Assembly (NCBI GenBank): GCA_964453995.1
Contig: CAYVQC010000022.1
Coordinates: forward strand, 1 to 60,307
DNA: 60,307 bases
DNA from: SKVR01 sp964453995
GTDB taxonomy: Bacteria > Bacteroidota > Bacteroidia > Bacteroidales > UBA7960
Reading direction: 5' to 3'
Below are positions 26,919 to 36,180 of this stretch, one piece after another. The number at the start of each line of letters is the position of its first letter. The stretch's first letter is position 1. A program made the translations under genes and the position numbers. The notes under the pieces were generated by a model. It was given only the letters and a program-made list of their open reading frames with translations, made no database searches and was not told where the DNA came from.

Positions 26919-29900
26919 GTGAAAAAACTACCAATATACTTTCAAAAAGAAGCGGGAAAAACCATGATTTCCGGAAATAGCAGGTGGTTGGTGCCCCTGG
27001 GTTTCCTTTTGATCTTTGGATTGTTGTTTTTATCAGGTGTGCATTACCTAAATAGCTTCCGGGAACAGGTACTCCTGAAAACCCATAATGTACTTTCTGC
27101 AATTTCAGACAATAAAGCATCCCTGGTTGAATCATGGTTGAAGGAAAGAGAAAGAGATGCTTACCTTATTCATAACAATTCTACACTTAGAAGTCTCGCA
27201 AAATCGTTGTACCTCTCCCCAAATGATCAACAAATAAAACAGAGAATTGCTAATGAACTGGAAGTGTTTAAAACGTTTTATGCCTATAGTTTTTCATTTT
27301 TTGGCACTCATGACGATTTGCAGGCTTATCTTTCTGAAGACATGCTGCCATGGGAAAACAGTATTACTAAAATTGCGCTAAGTCATAAATCTAATGATAT
27401 CATATTTACTGATTTTCTTAAGAGTACCGATTCTGATGATTTCCTCCTTGGAATGGTAATTCCAATGTATCACGATGAAATGAATAATGAATTCCTTTCA
27501 TTTTTTATGGCAATCAAACCTAAAGAGGGGTTATTTGACATGGTTAGAGAAACCCATTCTAATAATGTGAATATCTATCACTATTTTCTTTTTTATCTGC
27601 AGGACAGACTGTATGTTTTACCCCCGGCACTTCCTGGGCAGCAGCCAGAACCCCCTGTCAATCAAAATGATGCCATGCACGAATCGGTGGTAGCAAACCT
27701 TTTGCAAGACAATGCAGGTATGTGTCATGGAAGAGGACTAAATGACCATAAGGTTTATGCCTCTCTTTCCAAAATTGGCGATACACCATGGATGGTGGTT
27801 GCCCAGATAGATGAAAGGGAGGTGGTAGATTCTGTAAGACAAAGAGCAATAGCATTCATAGGGTTGGCAGGAGCTTTATTACTGAGCTTTTTTGCCCTGG
27901 TTCTCATCTTCATCCGGAAGCAGCAGCTGAATATGTTAAAGATGAGCAGGGATAATGAGTTTTTACTCGATGATCTGATCAATAACCAGCCTTCGGGTAT
28001 TTATCGTGTAATACTAACATCGGAAACAACCCCCAAAAGCAATAAAGGCAAATCGAAAGGGCCAGGCAAGCCGGCAATAACGTATCTGTTTGTAAGCAAG
28101 CAACATGAATCCATTACCGGGCTTAGTGAGAGTGAGCTAAAGAGCAATCCCACTGCAATTTTTGACGTGGTGCATCCGGACGACAGAAAAGATTTTCTGC
28201 AAAAGAATGCAGAATCAATCCATCGGCTCAGTCATTTTCAATGGGAAGGCAGGTTGCTGGTAAAGGGCAAATTGAAATGGGTCAGGTTCGAATCCGTACC
28301 CCGACTTACTCCACCCAAACAGGTCATCTGGACAGGTATTGTAGTGGATATTACCCTGCAGAAAAACCTTGAACAGGAAATGGAAAGAAGAGAAGCATTT
28401 GAAAGGCTTCTCACCCGGCTTTCTTCTTCATTTGTAAATGTTACCACAGAAAATTGCAATCGTATTATTGAAGAAGCCCTGCGCAAAATAGGTACTTTTT
28501 GCAATTCTGACCGTGCGTATGTTTTTTTATACAACGAGCAACAAAATATTGTAAGCAACTCTCATGAATGGTGCGATGCGGGTGTAGTTCCCCAAAAAGA
28601 ATTTTTGCAGGCACTTCCATGTGATGAGATACCCAACTGGATGAATCAGCTTAGGGATTTTAAGCACATTAGTTTCCCGGATGTCAGTAAGCTACCGGAT
28701 ACATTTAGTGTTGAAAAAAGCATCCTGGAGCCACAGGGGGTCAAGTCGCTGGTTGTGGTTCCGATTATTTCAGAACAAAAGTTGTATGGCTTCGTGGGTT
28801 TCGATTCTGTAAAACAACACAGAAACTGGCAAGACTATGAGATACAGCTTTTGCGGGTTTTTTCCGATCTTCTTTACAATGCAATGGAAAGAAGTAAATG
28901 GGAAAGTAAGCTGCTGGAATCGCAGAAAATGCTGCGAACCGTGCTCGATACCATACAGGTAAGGGTTTTCTGGAAAGATCTTTCCCTGCATTTCGAAGGA
29001 TGCAATGAGGCCTTTGCCAAGGATGCCGGAATGAGTAAACCTGCTCAGCTTATCGGGTTGGATGATTTCCAGATGCCATGGACAGATCAGGCGGAGAAAT
29101 ACAGAAATGATGATATGAAGGTCATTGCTACAGGAATCCCCATGCTTAATTTTGAGGAACTCCAAACAAGTCCCGATGGCACTATTAAATGGTTGAACAC
29201 ATCCAAAATTCCTCTGTTAAGCAGCCAGGGCAAAATTATGGGAGTGCTGGGAACTTACCAGGATATTACTGAGCAAAAACTTGCCGAAGATGCCCTGAGA
29301 ACTTCTGAGAAAAGATACCGTACCCTGACAGAAAATGCTTTTGATGGTATCTACCTGCTGCGGCACAAAAGCTTCGAGTATGTAAATCAACGTTTTTGCG
29401 AACTAACGGGCTATTCTTTCGAAGAACTTACCAACCCTGAATTTGATAACTTTGAGCTTTTTTCTGCCGAAAGCCGCAAGATTGCCGAATTCAGAAGAAT
29501 TGCCCGTAGTAGCGGGGAAGAATTGCCCAATACTTATGAGATGCAGATTATTACCCGCTCGGGAGAGATAAAAGATGTTGAGATCAGCACAAACATTTTG
29601 AGCAATATGGGGGAAGAGGACCTTATACTGGGTATCATGAGAGATATTACTGAGCGCAAAAACAATGAGAAACTTCGCAATGAAGTGACCATTGCCAACC
29701 AGGCCGCCAATTTTAAGCAAAACTTCCTTGCCAATATGAGTCATGAGATCAGAACACCCCTTACCGGGGTGCTGGGTATGATTGAAATTCTCTCCAAAAC
29801 CAATCTTTCTCCTGAACAAACCGATTTTGTTAATACATTGAGGCTTTCTACAGAAAATCTCAGAGAGATAATCAATCAAATATTGGATTACTCCAAGATC

Positions 29901-30827
29901 GAAGCAGGAAAGATGAACCTTAAACCATGGGTGTTCAAAACAAACTCCCTGTTTTCCAATGCACAAAAACTATTTCGGGCAACCTGCAAAAGTGATGTAA
30001 AACTGTTTCTTGATATCAGCAACTCTATACCTTCTTTTATTGAAGCTGATGAGCAACGAATATCCCAGGTTATTAACAACCTGCTTTCCAATGCTATAAA
30101 GTTTACAAACCAGGGGGAAATTACCATTAAAGCTGATGTTGATAAGTGGCTCAACGATAAAGAACTTATGATTAAGATCCTGGTTGTAGATACTGGTATT
30201 GGAATCCCTGATGATGCCATCTCGCGATTGTTCTCTCCTTTTGAACAAATTGAACATGAAGATAAAAGATGGTTTGAAGGCACCGGACTTGGTCTGTCAA
30301 TCTCAAGCGAACTCGTTGAACTTATGGAAGGTGAGATTGGCGTAATGAGTGCCCCCGGAAAAGGGAGTACTTTCTGGTTTACCTTTAAAGCAACCAGGGC
30401 TGGTAGCGATGACCCCAAACCCGGCAAAGCAAAAAAAACGGTAATAGACAATGCCAATCGGCTTCGAATTCTTGTTGCAGAAGATAAAGTTGTAAATCAA
30501 AAGGTCATCAAGATAATGTTAAAAACTCTGGGGCATGAAGTAGAACTTGCCAATAACGGGCAGCAGATCATCGACATCTTCAAACCCAATGAATTTGACC
30601 TGATCCTTATGGATATTCAAATGCCTGTCCTTGATGGGATCAGAGCAACACAGAAACTAAGGCAGATGTACGATAATTTGCCCCCCATTGTAGGCCTTAG
30701 TGCCAATGCTTTTGAAGGTGATCGTGAAAAATATATGAAACAGGGTCTTGATGAATACCTTACCAAACCGATAAAATCAGAAGACCTGGAAAAAATCATC
30801 CAAAAACTGGATATCAGAAAAAAATAG
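26919..30827 (+). CDS. Hybrid sensor histidine kinase (Cache-like sensor, PAS-GAF-PAS-PAS-HisKA-HATPase-REC)
   Basis: This is a 1302-aa membrane hybrid kinase. Order: TM1 (~23-45), an extracytoplasmic sensor of about 260 residues (dCache-like by size and position), TM2 (~311-332), PAS (~340-485), GAF (~493-660), PAS (~665-790), PAS (~793-915), HisKA with His942 in MSHEIRTPLTG, HATPase with NNLLSNAIKFT, DTGIGIP and GTGLGLSI, and a C-terminal receiver with AED, Asp1232 (LMDIQMPVLDG) and a C-terminal LTKPI lysine. All phosphotransfer residues are present. The start at 26919 is a GTG; an ATG at 26964 (MISGNSRWLVP) would remove 15 residues and still leave TM1. There is no Hpt domain here. The next gene, a REC-PAS protein, starts 12 bp downstream. 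Confidence 0.9.
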   Translation: MKKLPIYFQKEAGKTMISGNSRWLVPLGFLLIFGLLFLSGVHYLNSFREQVLLKTHNVLSAISDNKASLVESWLKERERDAYLIHNNSTLRSLAKSLYLSPNDQQIKQRIANELEVFKTFYAYSFSFFGTHDDLQAYLSEDMLPWENSITKIALSHKSNDIIFTDFLKSTDSDDFLLGMVIPMYHDEMNNEFLSFFMAIKPKEGLFDMVRETHSNNVNIYHYFLFYLQDRLYVLPPALPGQQPEPPVNQNDAMHESVVANLLQDNAGMCHGRGLNDHKVYASLSKIGDTPWMVVAQIDEREVVDSVRQRAIAFIGLAGALLLSFFALVLIFIRKQQLNMLKMSRDNEFLLDDLINNQPSGIYRVILTSETTPKSNKGKSKGPGKPAITYLFVSKQHESITGLSESELKSNPTAIFDVVHPDDRKDFLQKNAESIHRLSHFQWEGRLLVKGKLKWVRFESVPRLTPPKQVIWTGIVVDITLQKNLEQEMERREAFERLLTRLSSSFVNVTTENCNRIIEEALRKIGTFCNSDRAYVFLYNEQQNIVSNSHEWCDAGVVPQKEFLQALPCDEIPNWMNQLRDFKHISFPDVSKLPDTFSVEKSILEPQGVKSLVVVPIISEQKLYGFVGFDSVKQHRNWQDYEIQLLRVFSDLLYNAMERSKWESKLLESQKMLRTVLDTIQVRVFWKDLSLHFEGCNEAFAKDAGMSKPAQLIGLDDFQMPWTDQAEKYRNDDMKVIATGIPMLNFEELQTSPDGTIKWLNTSKIPLLSSQGKIMGVLGTYQDITEQKLAEDALRTSEKRYRTLTENAFDGIYLLRHKSFEYVNQRFCELTGYSFEELTNPEFDNFELFSAESRKIAEFRRIARSSGEELPNTYEMQIITRSGEIKDVEISTNILSNMGEEDLILGIMRDITERKNNEKLRNEVTIANQAANFKQNFLANMSHEIRTPLTGVLGMIEILSKTNLSPEQTDFVNTLRLSTENLREIINQILDYSKIEAGKMNLKPWVFKTNSLFSNAQKLFRATCKSDVKLFLDISNSIPSFIEADEQRISQVINNLLSNAIKFTNQGEITIKADVDKWLNDKELMIKILVVDTGIGIPDDAISRLFSPFEQIEHEDKRWFEGTGLGLSISSELVELMEGEIGVMSAPGKGSTFWFTFKATRAGSDDPKPGKAKKTVIDNANRLRILVAEDKVVNQKVIKIMLKTLGHEVELANNGQQIIDIFKPNEFDLILMDIQMPVLDGIRATQKLRQMYDNLPPIVGLSANAFEGDREKYMKQGLDEYLTKPIKSEDLEKIIQKLDIRKK

Positions 30828-30839
30828 TACATTCACTTT

Positions 30840-32258
30840 ATGAAGAATATCCTTGTTATTGAAGATAATTCAGGAGTTGCCGAACTCATTTGCGATACCC
30901 TTAATGAAATGGGATACTCAACCACGGTGGCGCCTGATGGGAAAAAGGCTATCGAGGAACTTGCCCGCGCAAAAGCCGATATGGTCATCCTGGACTATTC
31001 CCTGCCCGATATGGATGGAAAGCAAATCATAGCCGCCCTTGAAAAGGCCGGTATCAAAATGCCTTCTTTCATTGTGTCTACCGGCAGGGGCGATGAACAG
31101 CTTGCAGTAGATATGATGAAATTGGGAGCCTACGATTACCTCATAAAAGACAAAACTCTTATCAACAGGCTTCCCGAAGTCGTGTCAAAACTTGGTAATG
31201 ACCTTGCCCGCGAAAAAGAACTTATTGAAGCTCAACGTGCTTTGGAGGAAAGTGAAGAACGGTTCAGAAATCTCGTGGAAAAAGCCTCTGACTTTTTCGT
31301 AAAGCTAACCCCTGACGCCCTGGTCGTATATGCGTCTCCCAACTGGCAGAACAATATGGGATTCTCTGAACCAGATCTAAAATCCCTTTCTGTTTTAGAA
31401 CTCATGCACAAGGATGATAAAGAATCTTTTCGTTCTCACATAGATTATATTGCGGGGGAAGAGAACAGAAACTTTACAGCAGAGTTTCGTGTTTTTGACG
31501 CTCAGGGTCAATTGAAATTACATGCAGTAAAAGGATACTCAGTAATTGAGAAAGGACAGATCTTTATCAATTGCATCGCAAGGGATGTTACAGAAGAAAA
31601 ACTGGTGGAAAAAAGACTTGCCAAGGCTGTTTTTAAGGCTGAGGAGGAAGAGAAAAAGAAATTCGCCGAAAAACTGCATGAAGATATTGGTCCTTTGGTT
31701 TCTGCTATTAAAATGGCAATGGGAAGACTAAAATCGATGCCTGGTTTTAGCCAGACGGAAATTTCTGTTATTGAAAATTGTGATGCCCTCGTTGACCAGG
31801 CAGTAACCAAGGTAAGAAACCTTGCCAATGATTTAAGACCCAATATACTTAATGACTTTGGCCTTGTTAAAGCCGTTAGATCTTATGTGAGCAAATTCGA
31901 AACATCCCATCGGGTGAACATTGATTTTCAGGTATCCGAAGATATGATTCAGCCCGACTCAACAGTTTCTATAGTTCTGTACCGATCCATTGCTTCTCTT
32001 ATTTCATTTTCAGTTAAGAACTATAAGGTTTCTGCCATTAAATTGCAAATGCATAGCAGAGATAATGATATAATTTTGACGTATGTGGCCCATACTGATG
32101 GTGTGAAGAATGAGCTTGATGACAATATCATAGAAACACACTTTGCAAATCTTCAAAAACGTATATCCTCTATCCAGGGATCTCTCGAAACGTATGATGA
32201 GGATGTTTTCTCCCAAAAGGTTTTGGTTACTGTTCCTGCTCATGATGAACATATCTGA
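30840..32258 (+). CDS. REC-PAS-HisKA_3 signalling protein with degenerate ATPase domain
   Basis: This is a 472-aa cytoplasmic protein in an operon with the upstream hybrid kinase (12-bp gap). It starts with a receiver domain (VIEDNSG, phosphoacceptor Asp52 in ILDYSLPDMDG, Thr/Ser and Lys in STGRGDE and LIKD). A PAS domain follows (~130-250, RNLVEKASDFFVK), then a HisKA_3-type dimerisation helix with His280 in FAEKLHEDIGPLVSAIK, as in NarX/DesK kinases. The C-terminal ~130 residues should be an HATPase_c domain, but the N-box is LISFSVKN instead of a xxNNxxxHA pattern and no DxGxG or GxG motif follows. It may therefore be unable to bind ATP and act as a phospho-relay scaffold or pseudokinase fed by a neighbouring kinase. 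This is inferred from missing motifs and not shown. Confidence 0.85.
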   Translation: MKNILVIEDNSGVAELICDTLNEMGYSTTVAPDGKKAIEELARAKADMVILDYSLPDMDGKQIIAALEKAGIKMPSFIVSTGRGDEQLAVDMMKLGAYDYLIKDKTLINRLPEVVSKLGNDLAREKELIEAQRALEESEERFRNLVEKASDFFVKLTPDALVVYASPNWQNNMGFSEPDLKSLSVLELMHKDDKESFRSHIDYIAGEENRNFTAEFRVFDAQGQLKLHAVKGYSVIEKGQIFINCIARDVTEEKLVEKRLAKAVFKAEEEEKKKFAEKLHEDIGPLVSAIKMAMGRLKSMPGFSQTEISVIENCDALVDQAVTKVRNLANDLRPNILNDFGLVKAVRSYVSKFETSHRVNIDFQVSEDMIQPDSTVSIVLYRSIASLISFSVKNYKVSAIKLQMHSRDNDIILTYVAHTDGVKNELDDNIIETHFANLQKRISSIQGSLETYDEDVFSQKVLVTVPAHDEHI

Positions 32259-32530
32259 AAACAGCCACTTTGTCCTTTAAAACGATATATCTGTTTTTTT
32301 TGTTGGTTTTTTTGTTAATCTCCAAGGCATATAGAATATTTTTGTTGTTCTGTGTCTGAAAAATTGTATTTTTAATAGCGTTTTATTTCTGGTTTTGGAG
32401 ATGTTTTATTCATAATCCCTTTGTGCTGGCCAAGCATGATTATTTCCAACGAATCCACTGTTGAAAACAGCCTGTAGATTAGGATTAAATATTTCCGAAT
32501 TTATTTCCTGGCCCCAAAGCGTTTTTTATT

Positions 32531-35500
32531 ATGGCTTCCTTCATCCGCAAAGCGAAAAAGTTTTACTATTCCCTGGTTGCTGCTGGAATCTTTTTTCCTG
32601 AAGAAACAGCAGGTACTACTTCCTTTCTGGAAGGACCAACACCTCTGCAGGCATGGAAGAGTAATACGAAAAACCGCAAAAAAAGCGATTGCCAAACGCT
32701 GCATGCAGGTTCTCCCTGGATTTTTGGATTGGCCACCATCGAGGAACCTTTTTATTCGAACATTGTATTCCTCATTTCCATAGCACTATTTCTTTTTTTG
32801 GGTGTTTTGGTTTTTTTCCTGGGAAACAGATTATTGAAACAAAACCGTGAGCTAAAGTTTAGAAGCGGAATGTTGCAGTCAGCCAATAAGATGCTTGAAG
32901 AGCTTCTTGAAGAAAGACGGAAGGCCGAAATAAACATCCGCGAAAGCGAAGAAGCCTTTAAAAGCCTGTTCCTTCAATCCGCCGATCCTATTTCGCTGCT
33001 GAAAAACCAGCGGTTTACAGATTGCAATCCGGCAACATTGCGGTTTCTGGGGTTGACAAATAAAAGCCAGTTCCTGGGCAAAACACCCTGGGATTTTTCG
33101 CCGGAGTATCAGCCTGATGGAGTGTTGTCAGAAGAAAAAGCCCAAAAACTTCTGGCATTGGTAATGAGCACAGGCAACTGCCGCTTTGAGTGGGAGCATT
33201 TACGATTTGATGGCTCTGCAGTAATGGTTGAAATCATGCTCACTCTGATCACCCTTAAAAGTGAACGGCTGGTGCATGTTACCTGGCGTGATATTACCGA
33301 GCGCAAAAGCATGGAAAAATCACTGCGGGAAAGCGAAGAACGCTACCGGCTCCTGGTTGATAACCAAACGGACCTTGTGGTTAAGGTCGACAAGGAAGGC
33401 CGTTTTCTTTTTGTAAGTCCCTCTTATTGCCAGCTATTTGGAAAAACAGCAGATGAATTGCTGGGGAGTACTTTTATGCCCCTGGTACATCCCGACGATC
33501 GGGAAAAAACAGAATTGGCCATGAAAAGTCTTTATAACCCCCCTTATCACATTAGCATTGAGCAAAGAGCTTTGACCCGGAAAGGTTGGAGATGGCTGGC
33601 ATGGCTCGACACAGCAATTCTTGATCCGGAAGGCCAGGTAAAAGAGATCATTGGTGTTGCAAGAGATGTTACAGAAAGTGTTCATGCCCGCAATGAGCTG
33701 ATCAGGCAAAAAACATTTATACAAACTGTATTGGATAATCTTCCCATTGGGGTGGCAGTAAACAGCATTGACAGCGGAGAAGCCAGCTATATGAATAAGA
33801 AATTCACCGAAATATACGGTTGGCCTGCGCAACAGCTCAACGATATCGAAAACTTCTTCCAGTGTGTATACCCCGATGAAAGTTACAGGCAAACAATGAA
33901 GCAACGGATCCTGGATAACATAGACAGTGGAGACCCACAAAAGATGCATTGGTCCAACGTCAATATTACAACCAGCAGTGGCGAAAAGAAATTTATTTCA
34001 GCAGTAAATATCCCCCTGCCAGAACAAAACATTATGGTTTCTACGGTGCAGGACGTTACCCAGGCAAGAGAAAGTCAACTCGACACCCAAAAAGAGCGCG
34101 ACCGCTTGCAGATACTTTATTCTGTAGCCCGCAAGATCGGGCAGTCTGAATCGCTGGAAGAAGTCCTCAGGGATACCATTGAAATGATCTGCCGCCAGGC
34201 AAACTGGGAGATTGGCGAAGCCTGGCTGCCTTCAGAAAATGGCACTGAAATGGTATTTTCAGGTGCTTCCTTTATCTCAGATCATTCACTGGATCAGTTT
34301 GTTCAGAATAACAAAAAACTGGCGTATACCCCGGGCATGGGTATTCCCGGTATGGTATGGCAGCATAAAAAAGTAGTCTGGGTGGAAAACCTACAGCGGG
34401 AAAAGAATTTCCTTCGCAAGGAACAGGCGGCACACTGCGATATCAATACCGGGGTTGGCATCCCTGTTATGGACCAGGACGATGTGGTTTGTGTATTGAT
34501 GTTTTTTATGAGGAATCCAGGCACAGACGATCAGCAAGCAGTTCAGCTGGTAAATGCCGTAGGAATGCAGTTGGGTGAACTCTTTCGCAGAAAAAAGATC
34601 CTTATACAAAAAGAACAAACCCTGGAACAGTTGCACCACAGCCAATACCAGTTGCAACGGGCACAAAAAATTGCTTCCATTGGCAGCTGGGAAGTTGATG
34701 TGGACCTGTCGTTCGTGAAACTGTCAGAACAGGCCCGCAAAATCTTTGGACTCAGTGATAGCGAAGTACCTCTGGCAACAATCAGGGAGTGTATCGTGCC
34801 AAAGCATCAGTCGGTAATGGAGAATATTATGCAGGAACATCTTGTAATGGGCAAGCCTTATGATGTAATGTTACAGATCAAAAGGCCTGACGACAACCAA
34901 TTAAGGCATATTCACCTTATGGCAGAATACCATCCGCGGCAAAATACCATCATTGGGATTGTAAGAGATGTTACTGAATCGAAAAACAATGAAAGACTCA
35001 AGCAGGAAATCCTCATAGCCAACGAAAGTGCAAGATTTAAACAAAACTTCCTGGCACAAATGAGCCACGAGATAAGAACTCCTCTCACTGCCATTGACGG
35101 CATTATTGAATTGCTGGATAATACATCCCTGGATGATAAGCAAAAAGATTTCCTGGATACCCTTAAATTCTCCTCTGAAAACCTCCGTAATATCATCAAT
35201 GAAGTGCTGGATTATTCACGCCTTGAATCAGGCGGCATAAGTCTGCACCCGTTTGTTTTCCCCCTGGATGAACTATTTTCAAAAACCGAAAAACTATTCA
35301 ACTCCATCAACCGGGGAAAATTTACTTTTCGAAAATCAAAACCCGGCAATCTGCCCCAATATATCAGTGCTGACCGCCACCGTATCTTCCAGGTGATCAA
35401 TAATTTTGTTTCCAATGCCGTTAAGTATGCCAATCCCGGCGTAATTACCCTGGAAATAACCGTTGCCTCCAGGGATAATGAGTTACAACCCGTGTTGAAA

Positions 35501-36145
35501 GTAATCGTACACGATCAGGGGCCGGGAATTGCTGACTCCCTTAGAAAAAACCTCTTCAAACCATTTTCGCAGATTCATAAAAATGATGATACCCTCATTG
35601 AAGGTTCCGGGTTGGGCTTGTCTATTTGTAAGGAACTTGCCTTGTTGTTGGGTGGTGAAATCGGTGTAGATAGCAACAGGGAAGGGGGAAGCAGCTTTTG
35701 GTTTACCTTTAAGGCAAGGGTGGTAGATCAGGATAAATATATACAGAAAAAAGAAAAACAAACCTCCGGAAAAAATAATACAAGGGGATTGAAGATTCTC
35801 CTGGCTGAAGATAAACTGGTCAATCAAAAGGTAATTTCTTTGATTCTAACTTCTATGGGGCATCACATAACCTTGGCTGGTAACGGGCTTGAAGCTATTG
35901 AAGTTTTCCGGGAGAATGTCTTTGACCTTGTACTGATGGATATCCAGATGCCGGTTATGGATGGAATTACTGCCATGCGTAAGCTCAGGGAAAAGTATTC
36001 TTCCCTTCCCCCTGTAGTAGGACTTAGCGCCAATGCATTGGCTGGAGACCGGGAGAAATTTATGGCGCAGGGTATGGATGAATATATTACTAAACCCGTG
36101 CGCTCCGACGATTTTAAGAAACTGATAGAGAGGCTGGGAATTTAG
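32531..36145 (+). CDS. Hybrid histidine kinase with four PAS and one GAF domain
   Basis: This is a 1204-aa hybrid kinase. An N-terminal ~75 residues without recognised fold precede a single TM helix (~76-98, NIVFLISIALFLFLGVLVFF), then a coiled coil (~100-138) and PAS1 (~136-262), PAS2 (~265-390), PAS3 (~395-515), GAF (~530-695) and PAS4 (~705-820). HisKA has His846 in MSHEIRTPLTA, HATPase shows NNFVSNAVKYA, HDQGPGI and GSGLGLSI, and the receiver has Asp1137 in LMDIQMPVMDG and a conserved Lys in ITKPV. The N-terminus does not look like a typical signal peptide or sensor, so the protein senses intracellular cues through PAS/GAF or is an N-terminally eroded membrane sensor. It lies 272 bp after the REC-PAS gene; xseA begins 35 bp downstream. 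Confidence 0.88.
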   Translation: MASFIRKAKKFYYSLVAAGIFFPEETAGTTSFLEGPTPLQAWKSNTKNRKKSDCQTLHAGSPWIFGLATIEEPFYSNIVFLISIALFLFLGVLVFFLGNRLLKQNRELKFRSGMLQSANKMLEELLEERRKAEINIRESEEAFKSLFLQSADPISLLKNQRFTDCNPATLRFLGLTNKSQFLGKTPWDFSPEYQPDGVLSEEKAQKLLALVMSTGNCRFEWEHLRFDGSAVMVEIMLTLITLKSERLVHVTWRDITERKSMEKSLRESEERYRLLVDNQTDLVVKVDKEGRFLFVSPSYCQLFGKTADELLGSTFMPLVHPDDREKTELAMKSLYNPPYHISIEQRALTRKGWRWLAWLDTAILDPEGQVKEIIGVARDVTESVHARNELIRQKTFIQTVLDNLPIGVAVNSIDSGEASYMNKKFTEIYGWPAQQLNDIENFFQCVYPDESYRQTMKQRILDNIDSGDPQKMHWSNVNITTSSGEKKFISAVNIPLPEQNIMVSTVQDVTQARESQLDTQKERDRLQILYSVARKIGQSESLEEVLRDTIEMICRQANWEIGEAWLPSENGTEMVFSGASFISDHSLDQFVQNNKKLAYTPGMGIPGMVWQHKKVVWVENLQREKNFLRKEQAAHCDINTGVGIPVMDQDDVVCVLMFFMRNPGTDDQQAVQLVNAVGMQLGELFRRKKILIQKEQTLEQLHHSQYQLQRAQKIASIGSWEVDVDLSFVKLSEQARKIFGLSDSEVPLATIRECIVPKHQSVMENIMQEHLVMGKPYDVMLQIKRPDDNQLRHIHLMAEYHPRQNTIIGIVRDVTESKNNERLKQEILIANESARFKQNFLAQMSHEIRTPLTAIDGIIELLDNTSLDDKQKDFLDTLKFSSENLRNIINEVLDYSRLESGGISLHPFVFPLDELFSKTEKLFNSINRGKFTFRKSKPGNLPQYISADRHRIFQVINNFVSNAVKYANPGVITLEITVASRDNELQPVLKVIVHDQGPGIADSLRKNLFKPFSQIHKNDDTLIEGSGLGLSICKELALLLGGEIGVDSNREGGSSFWFTFKARVVDQDKYIQKKEKQTSGKNNTRGLKILLAEDKLVNQKVISLILTSMGHHITLAGNGLEAIEVFRENVFDLVLMDIQMPVMDGITAMRKLREKYSSLPPVVGLSANALAGDREKFMAQGMDEYITKPVRSDDFKKLIERLGI

Positions 36146-36180
36146 CCTGATGTTGTTTATTTCAAATTTTCTGTTGCCAC

